Source: Pseudovibrio exalbescens (GTDB lineage Bacteria > Pseudomonadota > Alphaproteobacteria > Rhizobiales > Stappiaceae). Taken from it: a stretch of 64,000 nt of DNA. A program made the position numbers and the translations under genes. The notes below the pieces were generated by a model, which worked only from the letters and a program-made list of their open reading frames with translations, had not been told where the DNA came from and did not search any database. Location: NCBI RefSeq assembly GCF_028737195.1, contig NZ_JAQZAJ010000007.1:62001-126000 (forward strand). The letters run 5' to 3'. Positions 7,347 through 16,668 of the stretch are shown one piece after another; position 1 is the stretch's first letter; each line of letters starts with the position of its first letter.

Positions 7347-10300
7347 TTACTTGTCGTCGCCCTTCTGCATGTTCTCCTTCAGAGAAAGGAGCGCTGCAAA
7401 TGGTGAGTTTGGATCCAGAGGCTTGTCGCGCTGTGGCTGTGGCCTGCCTGCATTGCCGGTGCGGTTCGGCTTGCCGCCGCCTTTGGGACCGCCGCCATCA
7501 CGTCCCTTGCCCTTTGCATTGTGACGCTTGTTGTTATTGCGCGGGCCGCCCTTGCGTTCGCCCTCAGACTGGCGGTTCTGGTTGTCGCCATGCTGACGAC
7601 GCGGGCGATTGCGATCTCCACCCTGGCGGCGGCGATCTGCCCGGCCGGGACGCCAGATCTCGATGGTGACGGTTTCCATTTCTGGCTCACCATCGGTCTC
7701 AGCGGCCTCTTCACTCGGGGCAGCTTCAATCGGCGTGTCGTTTGTGGCTTCTGCAGGTGTTGCTTCAGCAGCTGGCTCAGCTTCCGCGCTCGGCGCGTCG
7801 GCTGACTCTGCGGGAACGTCGGCTGTAGTTTCTGCGGAGGCTTCGACTTCACCAGTAGCTTCTGCTGGTGCTTCTTCCGCCTTTTTAACGACGGGTTGCT
7901 TCACTTCCTTGGTCTCAAGGCGGTAGCCCAGAGATTTAAGAATGCTGGAGAAATCCTCGCCAGCGCAGCCGAGAAGGGACGTCATGGAGACGGTGACGGT
8001 GAATGCTCCGCCTTGCGCCAGCGCACCTTCCGGTGGCTCGATACCTTCTTCAAGTGGTTTCCAGGCGATCAATGGACGGATGATGTCCGCCAGACGCTCC
8101 AGAATGTCGACGCGTACAGCACGGGGGCCGCAAACACGGAAGCCGACGACCTTGTAAAGAGAAGGTTCAATCTCTGTATCAACCGGAACGGAGGTGCGGC
8201 CTGAAGCGGAGAGCTGTGGCAACTCCACGAGGCCCTTGGCGTCTTCCTTGCCTTCTTTCAGTGCCCAAAGCTGTGCGAGCAGCTGGCTTGGTGCCGGCTT
8301 GAGCAGCGCAGGGACGAAGATGTGGTAAGCGCCGAAACGGACACCCAGCTTGCGCAGCGTGCCGCGCATGGTCTGGTCGAGCTGGCGAATGTCCTCGGAA
8401 ATGTCGTGGCGATCGATGATGCCAAGGCTTTCTGAGATCCGGAATGCAACGCCGCGGGCGATGCCTTCAACGCCTTCAGCTGCTTCAAGGTCAAACAGAG
8501 GCTTCAGCAGGGTCTCGATATGGGTCTTGACCCATAGAGCCACGCGTTCCTCTACCTTGTCGCGGGCTGGACCCGTGAGCTGCTCGTCAGCCAAGAGCAA
8601 AATGCCCGGGCGCAGCGTATGATCAGAAGCTGAAAGGCGTGCGACGATCTCGCCCTGCCATCTCAGAGTGCCTTCTGAAGAGAGGATGAAGTCCTCATTA
8701 GGGGAGCGCGACAAGCGGTCAGCTCGGCTCTCGATTTCACTTGCCAGGGCCTTTTGGGCAGCGGCGCGAACCGCTTTTTCTTCTTGCCCTTCAGCCGAGG
8801 CATCCGGCGCAAACCGGAAGCCCTGAAGCTGGCCAATGTGTTCACCTTCGACGAGTACGTCACCGCTGGCGGTGATCTCCGCTTCGAGCATCTTGTTCTC
8901 TCTCAGACGTCGCATCAATACGCTGGTTCGCCGATCCACAAACCGCTGTGTAAGCCGTTCGTGAAGGGCATCAGATAATCTGTCTTCTATGCCGCGAGTG
9001 ACGCCCTGCCAGTGAGCAGGATCTGTCAGCCAGTCGGCACGGTTCGCTACAAAGGTCCAGGTTCGGATATGTGCAATCCGGTTGGCCAATGTATCAATAT
9101 CCCCGTCTGTCCGGTCTGCAAGCGCTATTTGCTTTTGGAACCAGTCATCCGGGATCGCGCCCGAATGAACCAAATGGGTATAGATGTTAACTACAAGGTC
9201 CGCATGGTTGGCCGGCGCAATTTTTCGATAGTCCGGAACCTGACACACATCCCAAAGCAGCTCTACTCTTTCTCTCGTTGTCGCGATGCGGCGAATGGCC
9301 TCGTCGCGATTGGAGAGTTCAAGCACTCCGATATCCTCTGCGGGAGGTGCTTTGGTCAAGCCCTCTTCACCGGGAGATTGGTCTAAAGAGCGCAAAAGTG
9401 CGGATAAAGAGGAAAAATCCAGCTTTGGGTTCCGCCACTGAAGCACTTTCAGCGCGTCAAACTCGTGAGATTCGACCGAATGCACCAAATCGTCGTCAAA
9501 GGTGTTCACTCTGCCAGTGACCCCGAAAGTGCCATCTCGGAGATGGCGCCCGGCGCGCCCGGCGATCTGGCCTGTTTCTGCAGGCGTGAGCTGGCGGTAT
9601 TGATAGCCATCAAATTTGCGGTGTCCCGCGAACGCCACGTGGTCCACATCAAGGTTCAGGCCCATGCCAACCGCGTCGGTCGCAATCAGCCAGTCCACGT
9701 CGCCGTTCTGAAAGAGCTCGACCTGCGCGTTGCGTGTGCGCGGAGACAGGGAGCCAAGAACAACGGCGGCGCCGCCGCGCTGACGGCGGACGAGTTCTGC
9801 AATGGCATAAACCTCATCGGACGAGAAGGCGACGATTGCAGAGCGGCGCGGCAGGCGTGTGATTTTCTTCGAGCCCGCATAGGTGAGAATGGACATGCGC
9901 GGGCGGGTGATGATGTTCAGGCCCGGCAAGAGCTTTTCCAGCAATGGACGGATGGTCGCTGCGCCAAGCAGGAGTGTCTCCTCCCGTCCGCGCAGGTTTA
10001 ACAGTCGGTCCGTGAACACATGGCCGCGCTCAAGGTCTCCGGCCAGCTGCACTTCGTCAATGGCGACGAAGTCGACCTTCAGATCTTTCGGCATGGCTTC
10101 CACGGTGGAGACCCAGAACCGAGGGTTCTTCGGGATGATCTTTTCTTCACCGGTGATCAGCGCAACAAGGTCTTCTCCCTTGCGTTCCACGATCTTGCCG
10201 TAGACTTCACGGGCGAGCAGGCGCAAAGGAAGACCAATAAGGCCGGACGAGTAAGCGCACATGCGCTCAATGGCAAGGTGCGTCTTGCCGGTGTTTGTCG

Positions 10301-10361
10301 GCCCAAGAATGGCAGTTACTGTTCTGGAGCGCTGTGCGCGGGGCAATGGGAGTGTTTGCAT
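7347..10361 (-). CDS. SUV3-type superfamily 2 RNA helicase with disordered C-terminal tail
   Basis: 1004 residues. The ATPase core starts at once: Walker A GPTNTGKT at residues 20-27, the Walker B-like segment VAIDEVQLAGD with DEVQ in place of DEAD, LLLGAATIR, and motif VI around QIAGRAGRH. The order matches mitochondrial SUPV3L1/SUV3, the helicase of the RNA degradosome. A long middle region to about residue 790 follows. From about 800 the sequence turns into an acidic Ala/Glu/Pro tract, then a basic Arg/Gly/Asn/Lys-rich tract (about 905-970), and ends with a short conserved-looking SPFAALLSLKENMQ segment. That tail probably binds RNA or partners. The gene heads the unit helicase-S4 protein. 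Confidence 0.88.
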   Translation of the reverse strand: MQTLPLPRAQRSRTVTAILGPTNTGKTHLAIERMCAYSSGLIGLPLRLLAREVYGKIVERKGEDLVALITGEEKIIPKNPRFWVSTVEAMPKDLKVDFVAIDEVQLAGDLERGHVFTDRLLNLRGREETLLLGAATIRPLLEKLLPGLNIITRPRMSILTYAGSKKITRLPRRSAIVAFSSDEVYAIAELVRRQRGGAAVVLGSLSPRTRNAQVELFQNGDVDWLIATDAVGMGLNLDVDHVAFAGHRKFDGYQYRQLTPAETGQIAGRAGRHLRDGTFGVTGRVNTFDDDLVHSVESHEFDALKVLQWRNPKLDFSSLSALLRSLDQSPGEEGLTKAPPAEDIGVLELSNRDEAIRRIATTRERVELLWDVCQVPDYRKIAPANHADLVVNIYTHLVHSGAIPDDWFQKQIALADRTDGDIDTLANRIAHIRTWTFVANRADWLTDPAHWQGVTRGIEDRLSDALHERLTQRFVDRRTSVLMRRLRENKMLEAEITASGDVLVEGEHIGQLQGFRFAPDASAEGQEEKAVRAAAQKALASEIESRADRLSRSPNEDFILSSEGTLRWQGEIVARLSASDHTLRPGILLLADEQLTGPARDKVEERVALWVKTHIETLLKPLFDLEAAEGVEGIARGVAFRISESLGIIDRHDISEDIRQLDQTMRGTLRKLGVRFGAYHIFVPALLKPAPSQLLAQLWALKEGKEDAKGLVELPQLSASGRTSVPVDTEIEPSLYKVVGFRVCGPRAVRVDILERLADIIRPLIAWKPLEEGIEPPEGALAQGGAFTVTVSMTSLLGCAGEDFSSILKSLGYRLETKEVKQPVVKKAEEAPAEATGEVEASAETTADVPAESADAPSAEAEPAAEATPAEATNDTPIEAAPSEEAAETDGEPEMETVTIEIWRPGRADRRRQGGDRNRPRRQHGDNQNRQSEGERKGGPRNNNKRHNAKGKGRDGGGPKGGGKPNRTGNAGRPQPQRDKPLDPNSPFAALLSLKENMQKGDDK

Positions 10362-10973
10362 TACGGCATCAAGATGTTTGAATTATCACTTTAAGCCATG
10401 TGGCGCGAAGACCGGCTTTGGGTAGAAGGCCTCAATTTTGGTCTCGAGGTGTGAATGGCGTTGTGGTTGATAGTTCGTTCGCAGCCCTTCGGATGCCGTT
10501 AAAATATGAGGGGTCTATACAAACTGCTGGCGGGCTCTGTAAAGCCTCAAACCTGCGTTTTGCCGGATATATACGTCACACCTTGGGCGAGGGTGTGTCA
10601 GCTGGTTCGGATTCCTCAGCTGATAGGGCTTTTAAGAGTTAATCAGGTTGGTATCTATTGGTCCGACATTGGTATCAGTTGCAGCCATCTTCCGGCGGGG
10701 CTTATTTGCTGGCTCTGCAGCAGTATTTCAGCAGACGAGTCGAGGCCTACTGTCTGAACTAGCCAATAAATTTTCAGTGTAAATTTTCAGGTGATGGTTG
10801 ACATTTAGGTCCAAATCAGAGTTATCCACGATTTCCCCTAGGTTACATCGCTTAGATTTTTGCATCTATGCGTGTCTTGCGCTTGATGAGAATCATTTGC
10901 GTCTTCGCGTCCAGGTGCATGGTGCAGCTTTCATCTCATTTTCATTATAAACCTCGCGAAACTTTACAGGCAC

Positions 10974-10992
10974 CCTTAACGGAAGCTTAAGG
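10974..10992. promoter_or_regulatory. CtrA-type TTAA-N7-TTAA site inside a dyad
   Basis: CCTTAA, seven bases, TTAAGG. The inner TTAA (10976-10979) and TTAA (10987-10990) are spaced by seven bases, the consensus spacing for the cell-cycle regulator CtrA in Alphaproteobacteria. It lies about 280 bp upstream of the LuxR start. Confidence 0.45.
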
Positions 10993-11043
10993 CGTTCTGA
11001 GGCCTAGGGGTTTTACTGAGTTCCCTGATTTGCTACCTCCAAA

Positions 11044-11062
11044 ACTCAAGTTTCAATTGAGT
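11044..11062. promoter_or_regulatory. 19-bp dyad upstream of the LuxR solo
   Basis: ACTCAA (11044-11049), seven bases, TTGAGT (11057-11062). The length is near that of lux boxes (18-20 bp), and it lies about 210 bp before the gene, so autoregulation by the LuxR protein is possible but unproven. Confidence 0.35.
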
Positions 11063-11087
11063 GACGCAGAGGAAGATCTCTCAAAAG

Positions 11088-11106
11088 CCGCATTGTCAAT
11101 ATGCGG
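11088..11106. promoter_or_regulatory. Second 19-bp dyad upstream of the LuxR solo
   Basis: CCGCAT (11088-11093), seven bases, ATGCGG (11101-11106). The arms and spacing repeat the 6-7-6 geometry of the two preceding dyads with different sequence. It could also form an RNA hairpin. Confidence 0.35.
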
Positions 11107-11270
11107 GATGTAACAGCAAACAGTCAGGAAGAATTATTGAATAGTTCTTTTTCTGAATACGCGAAAACAGAGCCCTTAATAGCAAATGGTTTGTTGATAC
11201 ACCTTCTAAATGGGTAGGTCGTTGCGTAAGGTAATTAGGCATCGGAGAGCGTTTTGTAGGGGTGAATAAA

Positions 11271-11990
11271 ATGAATCCATTAACTGCTGCACTTGAGTTC
11301 GTTGATTCAATTAACAACGAGGAAACAGCCGATGGGGTAGCCCGCCGCATCGCTGATCTTGGAACTACCTTTGGTTTTACTAGTTTTGTCTTGGCGGCCA
11401 TTCCAGAGCAGGGAGCATCTCTGGACGGGTCAATCATGCTGAGTGGTGGCAATCCAGAATGGCAACAGCGATATCTGGATCGCGATTATGTCCAGCATGA
11501 TCCAATTGTCGCGAAGGCTCGGTCTGCTTCTCGTCCGTTCCTGTGGTCGAGTATTGCGCGAGATCGGTCTCTCTCGACCATTGGGCAGCAGATTCTTGCT
11601 GACGCACGGGACTACGGCATCATGGATGGGGTATGTGTGCCGATCCACGGTCAGCAGGGGTATCAGGGCATGCTGATTTTCGCAGGTCCTGAAGTGCATC
11701 TCACTGAGCGGGAGATCAGTGTGCTGCACCTGGTGGGGATCTATGCCAGCAATAAGATGCGTGAGTTGAGTGGCGCGAACACCAATCGCCCTCGCCATCG
11801 CCTTACGCCTCGAGAGCTGGAGTGCCTCAAGTGGTCAGCAGCTGGAAAGACAAGCTGGGAGATCAGTCAGATCTTGAATATTTCTCAACATACGGCGGAT
11901 TGGTACCTCGCTTCTGCGGCGCGCAAGCTGCATGCAGCCAACCGGACGCACGCAGTGGCTGAAGGCTTCCGCCTTGGTTTGATCCGCTGA
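11271..11990 (+). CDS. LuxR-family regulator with intact acyl-homoserine-lactone binding residues (LuxR solo)
   Basis: 239 residues from the ATG at 11271, which has AGGGG eight to nine bases upstream. A GTG at 11262 would add three residues. The N-terminal autoinducer-binding domain keeps all six invariant residues of the family at a constant offset of 7 from TraR numbering: Trp64, Tyr68, Asp77, Pro78, Trp92 and Gly120. The C-terminal helix-turn-helix keeps Glu182, Leu186 and Gly192. The protein should therefore bind an acyl-homoserine lactone and then DNA. No luxI-type synthase is in the window, so it is an unpaired receptor here. It ends at a terminator and is separate from the pyruvate carboxylase gene. 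Confidence 0.92.
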   Translation: MNPLTAALEFVDSINNEETADGVARRIADLGTTFGFTSFVLAAIPEQGASLDGSIMLSGGNPEWQQRYLDRDYVQHDPIVAKARSASRPFLWSSIARDRSLSTIGQQILADARDYGIMDGVCVPIHGQQGYQGMLIFAGPEVHLTEREISVLHLVGIYASNKMRELSGANTNRPRHRLTPRELECLKWSAAGKTSWEISQILNISQHTADWYLASAARKLHAANRTHAVAEGFRLGLIR

Positions 11991-12001
11991 TTTTGACTGG
12001 T

Positions 12002-12038
12002 GCCCGGCAAGACTACGCAAGGTCAGCCGGGCCCTTTT
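12002..12038 (+). terminator. Terminator after the LuxR gene
   Basis: GCCCGGC (12002-12008) pairs with GCCGGGC (12026-12032) across a 17-base loop and is followed by CCTTTTCT. Confidence 0.7.
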
Positions 12039-12256
12039 CTATGAGCAGTTGTTTCGATACTCCATGTATTTAGAGAAGTACTGGGGTGGAAAATCTCGCA
12101 ATAATATATTAGTGCGCTCCCCACAGTTCTGAGGCCAGTAGAAAGATTGGCCACGAATACTGAATAATATGAAAAGTGCTGGGTTTGGCAGCGCTAACAG
12201 CGCACAAAAATTTCTTCCCTTTAGCAAATCATAAATGTAAACAAGTTGCGATAACC

Positions 12257-15200
12257 ATGAAAATAGAGGGGGCGCACTTGGCTATTCGACGTTTGTTGGT
12301 GGCGAACCGGTCCGAAATCGCAATTCGCGTTTTTCGCGCTGCAAACGAGCTAGGTTTGCAGACGGTCGCAATCTTCGCCGAACAGGACAAACTTGCGCTG
12401 CATCGGTTCAAGGCAGATGAGGCCTATCAGGTTGGGAAGGGTCTTGGTCCGATTGAAGCATACCTTTCAATTGAAGAGGTAATGCGTGTCGCAAAAGAAC
12501 AGAAGGTGGATGCGATCCACCCCGGCTATGGTTTTCTTTCCGAAAGCCCCGAGTTTGCAGAGGCTTGTGCCGCCAACGGCATAGCCTTCATTGGTCCGTC
12601 TCCGGACACGATGCGTCAGCTTGGCAACAAGGTGGCCGCCCGCGAGCTTGCCATTCGTGCAGGCGTGCCTGTGATGCCGGCCACCGATCCGCTTCCAGAT
12701 GACATGGAAGAGGTAAAGCGCCTCGCGCTTGAGATCGGCTATCCTGTGATGCTGAAAGCTTCTTGGGGCGGCGGCGGACGCGGAATGCGGGTCATTCGCG
12801 ACGAGTCTGCCCTCGTTCGAGAGGTGATGGCGGCAAAGCGTGAAGCGAAAGCAGCTTTCGGCAAAGACGAAGTTTATCTCGAAAAGCTTGTTGAGCGTGC
12901 GCGCCACGTGGAAGTTCAGATCCTTGGCGACAAGCACGGTAATCTGGTTCACCTTTTTGAGCGTGACTGTTCCATTCAGCGCCGACACCAGAAAGTGGTC
13001 GAGCGTGCACCGGCTCCTTACCTGAGCGACAAGAAACGTGCGGAGCTCTGCGAATATGGGCTGAAGATTGGCCGCGAAGTCGGCTACTATGGCGCAGGCA
13101 CGGTCGAGTTCCTGATGGATGCGGACACTGGTGAGATTTACTTCATTGAAGTGAATCCACGCATTCAGGTGGAACACACGGTAACGGAAGAAGTCACCGG
13201 CATTGATATTGTCAAGGCCCAGATCGCAATCGCTGAAGGCGGCAAGATCGGTGATGAATCGGTAACCGGTGTTCCTGAGCAGGACAAGATCCAGCTTAGC
13301 GGCCATGCGTTGCAGTGCCGCGTGACCACTGAAGATCCGGAGCAAAACTTTATTCCGGACTATGGACGCATCACGGCTTATCGCGGCGCGACCGGCTTCG
13401 GTATCCGTCTTGATGGCGGCACGGCTTACGCCGGTGCGGTGATCACGCGCTACTACGATCCGCTGCTTGAAAAGGTGACCGCTTGGGCACCAACGGCAGA
13501 TGAAGTGTGCAGCCGTATGGACCGCGCGCTTCGCGAGTTCCGTATTCGCGGCGTTGCCACCAACCTGATCTTCCTTGAGCGTGTGATTGCGCACCCAGAT
13601 TTCCGGGCGAACAAGTACACGACGCGGTTTATCGATGAGACGCCGGAGCTGTTCTACAACATCCGCACATCTGACCGCGCGACGAAGCTGCTCAACTACA
13701 TCTCTGATGTGACCGTTAACGGCCATCCAGATGTACGTGACCGGCCGAAGCCACCGGAAGATTCTCCTGAGATTGTAATTCCGTATCTGGATCGCCCAGT
13801 GCCAGAGGGCACCAAGCAGGTCTTTGACAAGCTGGGGGCCGAGGGGTTCGCCAAGTGGATGAAGGATCAGGAGCGTGTGCTCGTGACCGATACCACGATG
13901 CGTGATGCGCACCAGTCTCTGCTGGCGACCCGTATGCGGACCTATGACATTGCGCAGATCACAGACACCTATGCGAAAGGGCTGCCGCAGTTGCTTTCGT
14001 TGGAGTGCTGGGGCGGTGCAACGTTTGACGTGGCCATGCGCTTCCTGAGTGAAGACCCGTGGGAGCGCCTGCGTATGGTGCGTCAAAAGGCGCCCAACAT
14101 TCTGCTGCAAATGCTGCTGCGCGGTTCCAACGGCGTTGGCTATGCCAACTATCCGGACAATGTAGTCAAGTTCTTCGTCAAGACGGCTGCAGAGAACGGC
14201 GTTGACCTGTTCCGTGTGTTTGATTGCCTGAACTGGGTTGAGAACATGCGCGTGTCTTTGGATGCGGTGCAGGAAAGTGGCAAGCTGTGTGAAGCAACTC
14301 TTTGTTACACCGGCGACATTCTGAACAGCGCCCGTCCGAAGTATGACCTCAAGTACTACGTCAATCTGGCAAAGGAACTGGAGGCTGCCGGCGCCCATAT
14401 TCTGGGCATCAAGGACATGGCAGGGCTGCTGAAACCGCAAGCTGCCAAGGTCTTGATCAAGGCGTTGAAGGAAGAAGTTGATCTGCCGATCCACTTCCAC
14501 ACGCATGATACTTCCGGCATTGCTGCCTCCAGTATTCTGGCGGCCGTCGAATCCGGTGTGGACGCGATTGATGTTGCCGTGGACAGCTTGTCAGGGCTGA
14601 CTTCCCAGCCTTGCATGGGCTCGGTGGTGGAAGCGCTGCGAGGATCTTCGCGCGATCCTCAGCTGGACACGGAAGTGATCCGCGAGATTTCCTTCTATTG
14701 GGAAGCGGTGCGGTATCAGTACCGCGCGTTTGAGAGCGATCTGCGCTTCGGTGCATCCGAGGTGTATCTCCACGAAATGCCGGGTGGTCAGTTTACCAAC
14801 CTCAAGGAGCAGGCACGCTCTCTTGGGCTGGAAGCGCGTTGGCACGAGGTGGCCAAAGCCTATGCCGATGTGAACATGATGTTCGGTGACATCGTGAAGG
14901 TGACGCCAAGTTCCAAGGTGGTTGGTGACATGGCCGTGATGATGGTCAGTCAGGGCATCACGCCGGAAGAGGTGGTGGATCCGCGGGTTGAAGTGGCCTT
15001 CCCGGACTCCGTCGTGCAAATGATGCGCGGTGACCTGGGTCAAAGCCCGGGTGGCTGGCCAGAAGCGTTGCAAAACAAGATCCTGAAAGGCCAAAAGCCA
15101 ATCACGGTGCGCCCTGGTTCGCTGCTGGACGAGGAGGATCTGGACGAGAAGCGGTCCGAGCTTTCCGGTCTGTTGAACAAGGATGTCAGTCAGGTTTCTG

Positions 15201-15739
15201 ATGAGGAGCTGTGCTCCTACCTGATGTATCCAAAGGTGTTCATGGAGTTCGCACGCATTCAGACCCAGTTCGGTCCTACCAGCGTTCTGCCGACCAACAC
15301 TTACTTCTACGGTTTGCAGCCGGGTGAAGAAATCATGGTGGAGTTGGAGCCGGGCAAGGTCATGGTGCTTGCTTGTCTTGCCCTCGGTGAGACCGATGAC
15401 CAAGGCGAGAAGCGTGTCTTCTACGAGTTGAACGGACAGCCACGCAACATCCGCCTCATGGATCGGGCACACGGGGCCACTGGCAATGCCATTCGCCACA
15501 AAGCCGAGACTGGGAACCCAAATCATGTTAGCGCACCAATGCCGGGTGTCGTTTCCACCGTCTGTGTTCGTCAGGATGCGGAGATAAAGGCGGGCGATGT
15601 GATTCTGACCATCGAGGCCATGAAGATGGAAACGGCAATCCACGCGGATCGTGATGGGATTATCGATGCTGTAATGGTCGCACCCGGTGATCAGGTTGAC
15701 GCCAAGGATTTGCTGGTCAAGTTCAAGCCAGTCGAATAA
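12257..15739 (+). CDS. pyc: Pyruvate carboxylase
   Basis: 1160 residues from the ATG at 12257 (MKIEGAH). An in-frame GTG at 12176 would add 27 residues not typical of the family. The single chain has the three parts of alpha4-type pyruvate carboxylase: biotin carboxylase with ATP-grasp (RRLLVANRSEIAIR, KASWGGGGRGMR, FIEVNPRIQVEHTVTEE), carboxyltransferase from about residue 535 (VTDTTMRDAHQSLLATRMR, HFHTHDT), and a C-terminal biotin carrier with EAMKMET, the biotinyl lysine being about residue 1123. It makes oxaloacetate from pyruvate, bicarbonate and ATP to refill the citric acid cycle. Together with the acetate transporter next door and lldD it suggests growth on two- and three-carbon acids. 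Confidence 0.97.
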   Translation: MKIEGAHLAIRRLLVANRSEIAIRVFRAANELGLQTVAIFAEQDKLALHRFKADEAYQVGKGLGPIEAYLSIEEVMRVAKEQKVDAIHPGYGFLSESPEFAEACAANGIAFIGPSPDTMRQLGNKVAARELAIRAGVPVMPATDPLPDDMEEVKRLALEIGYPVMLKASWGGGGRGMRVIRDESALVREVMAAKREAKAAFGKDEVYLEKLVERARHVEVQILGDKHGNLVHLFERDCSIQRRHQKVVERAPAPYLSDKKRAELCEYGLKIGREVGYYGAGTVEFLMDADTGEIYFIEVNPRIQVEHTVTEEVTGIDIVKAQIAIAEGGKIGDESVTGVPEQDKIQLSGHALQCRVTTEDPEQNFIPDYGRITAYRGATGFGIRLDGGTAYAGAVITRYYDPLLEKVTAWAPTADEVCSRMDRALREFRIRGVATNLIFLERVIAHPDFRANKYTTRFIDETPELFYNIRTSDRATKLLNYISDVTVNGHPDVRDRPKPPEDSPEIVIPYLDRPVPEGTKQVFDKLGAEGFAKWMKDQERVLVTDTTMRDAHQSLLATRMRTYDIAQITDTYAKGLPQLLSLECWGGATFDVAMRFLSEDPWERLRMVRQKAPNILLQMLLRGSNGVGYANYPDNVVKFFVKTAAENGVDLFRVFDCLNWVENMRVSLDAVQESGKLCEATLCYTGDILNSARPKYDLKYYVNLAKELEAAGAHILGIKDMAGLLKPQAAKVLIKALKEEVDLPIHFHTHDTSGIAASSILAAVESGVDAIDVAVDSLSGLTSQPCMGSVVEALRGSSRDPQLDTEVIREISFYWEAVRYQYRAFESDLRFGASEVYLHEMPGGQFTNLKEQARSLGLEARWHEVAKAYADVNMMFGDIVKVTPSSKVVGDMAVMMVSQGITPEEVVDPRVEVAFPDSVVQMMRGDLGQSPGGWPEALQNKILKGQKPITVRPGSLLDEEDLDEKRSELSGLLNKDVSQVSDEELCSYLMYPKVFMEFARIQTQFGPTSVLPTNTYFYGLQPGEEIMVELEPGKVMVLACLALGETDDQGEKRVFYELNGQPRNIRLMDRAHGATGNAIRHKAETGNPNHVSAPMPGVVSTVCVRQDAEIKAGDVILTIEAMKMETAIHADRDGIIDAVMVAPGDQVDAKDLLVKFKPVE

Positions 15740-15745
15740 AGATCT

Positions 15746-15774
15746 ATGCGCCCGAGCTGAATACTTGGGCGCAT
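15746..15774 (+). terminator. Possible terminator after pyc
   Basis: ATGCGCCC (15746-15753) pairs with GGGCGCAT (15767-15774). The stem is strong but the following tract (ACCTTCCTT) is a weak U-run. Confidence 0.5.
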
Positions 15775-15967
15775 ACCTTCCTTCAACTATTCCCTCATGT
15801 ATATTACAAAAACTATTTGTACGCTAAGGCATTTAGCCTAAGCGTTTGTACGGTTGATTTCGTCGGGGCATGTGTCTAACTCCGCGCCGAAAGTAATTCG
15901 CCAATCTATACAATAAAGGCGAGATAAACTGGCTGCATTGCGCAACCCTTAATATGCCGGAGTGACT

Positions 15968-16573
15968 ATGTCTTCTGTTAAGTCTGGAAATCCAGCCGTT
16001 GTAGGCTTGGCTGGATTTGGTATCACCACTTTTGTCCTGCAGATGCACAACATTGGCCTTTTAGAGAGCATGGGCCCTGTGTTGTGGTTGGGCGTTTTCG
16101 TTGGCGGTCTGGCTCAGTTGGTCGCTGGCTTTCAGGTCAAGGCAACCGGAAACAACTTCGGTTACAGCGCCTTCACCATCTACGGTGCGTTTTGGCTGGC
16201 ATTCGCTGGCATCCTGATCAGCAACGAGTTCGGTTTTTACACCTCTTCCCATGAGGAAATCGGCTTCTTCCTGATCCCTTTCACCATCTACACAGGCATC
16301 ATGCTTTATGGTGCGCTTTATATCCATAAAGCCGAAGCAACCATTTTTGGCACTCTGTTCTTTGGTTTCCTGTTTCTGGTGATTGGTCACTTTGGCCCGC
16401 CCGTATTCAACGTCATCGCTGGCTACGTGCTAATCGCATGTTCATGTGCAGCTTGGTACGTGATGGCTCACTACATTTACAAGGATGTATGTGGCCGCGA
16501 TGTGCTGCCGGTTGGCACGCCAGTGCTCGGTGAGAAAGCAAGCCTTTCTCCAGTGCTTCAGCCTGCCGAGTAA
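15968..16573 (+). CDS. Acetate/succinate transporter of the GPR1/FUN34/YaaH (SatP) family
   Basis: 201 residues from the ATG at 15968, with GGAG six bases upstream. The family signature NPAVVGLAGFGITTF is at about residues 8-22, and six hydrophobic segments follow to the end (for example GPVLWLGVFVGGLAQLVAG, FTIYGAFWLAFAGILI, FFGFLFLVIGHFG). The family moves acetate and related short acids across the inner membrane. The E. coli example is SatP. It is a single gene between pyc and a strong terminator. Confidence 0.9.
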   Translation: MSSVKSGNPAVVGLAGFGITTFVLQMHNIGLLESMGPVLWLGVFVGGLAQLVAGFQVKATGNNFGYSAFTIYGAFWLAFAGILISNEFGFYTSSHEEIGFFLIPFTIYTGIMLYGALYIHKAEATIFGTLFFGFLFLVIGHFGPPVFNVIAGYVLIACSCAAWYVMAHYIYKDVCGRDVLPVGTPVLGEKASLSPVLQPAE

Positions 16574-16597
16574 GCTCGTTTCCGGTGGTATGATATG

Positions 16598-16628
16598 AAA
16601 AAGGCCCGCTTTAAAGTGGGCCTTTTTT
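16598..16628 (+). terminator. Terminator after the acetate transporter gene
   Basis: AAGGCCCGCTTT and AAAGTGGGCCTT form a stem with one G-U pair, followed by TTTTTT. A-runs on the other side would also serve the converging amidotransferase gene. Confidence 0.88.
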
Positions 16629-16668
16629 GCATCTACATAAATGTTCACCTCTGGCGGAGGCCCATAAT

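Larger units (their letters stand above)
10362..11270. other. Long intergenic region upstream of the LuxR solo
   Basis: This is the largest non-coding stretch in the window, about 0.9 kb, between the leftward helicase gene and the rightward luxR-type gene. I see no convincing protein gene. It holds two 11-bp direct repeats of TAAATTTTCAG (10767-10777 and 10780-10790), a TTAA-N7-TTAA site (10976-10990), and three 19-bp dyads of identical 6-7-6 geometry (10974, 11044, 11088). It may host an RNA or several protein-binding sites. Confidence 0.6.

Noticed and set aside
10400-10642. 80-codon open frame in the long intergenic region
   Set aside because: No ribosome binding site, no family-like sequence and irregular codon use.
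12467-14506. A 679-codon open frame on the minus strand inside pyruvate carboxylase
   Set aside because: It is fully antisense to a clear pyc gene, has no family features and follows from codon bias on the other strand.
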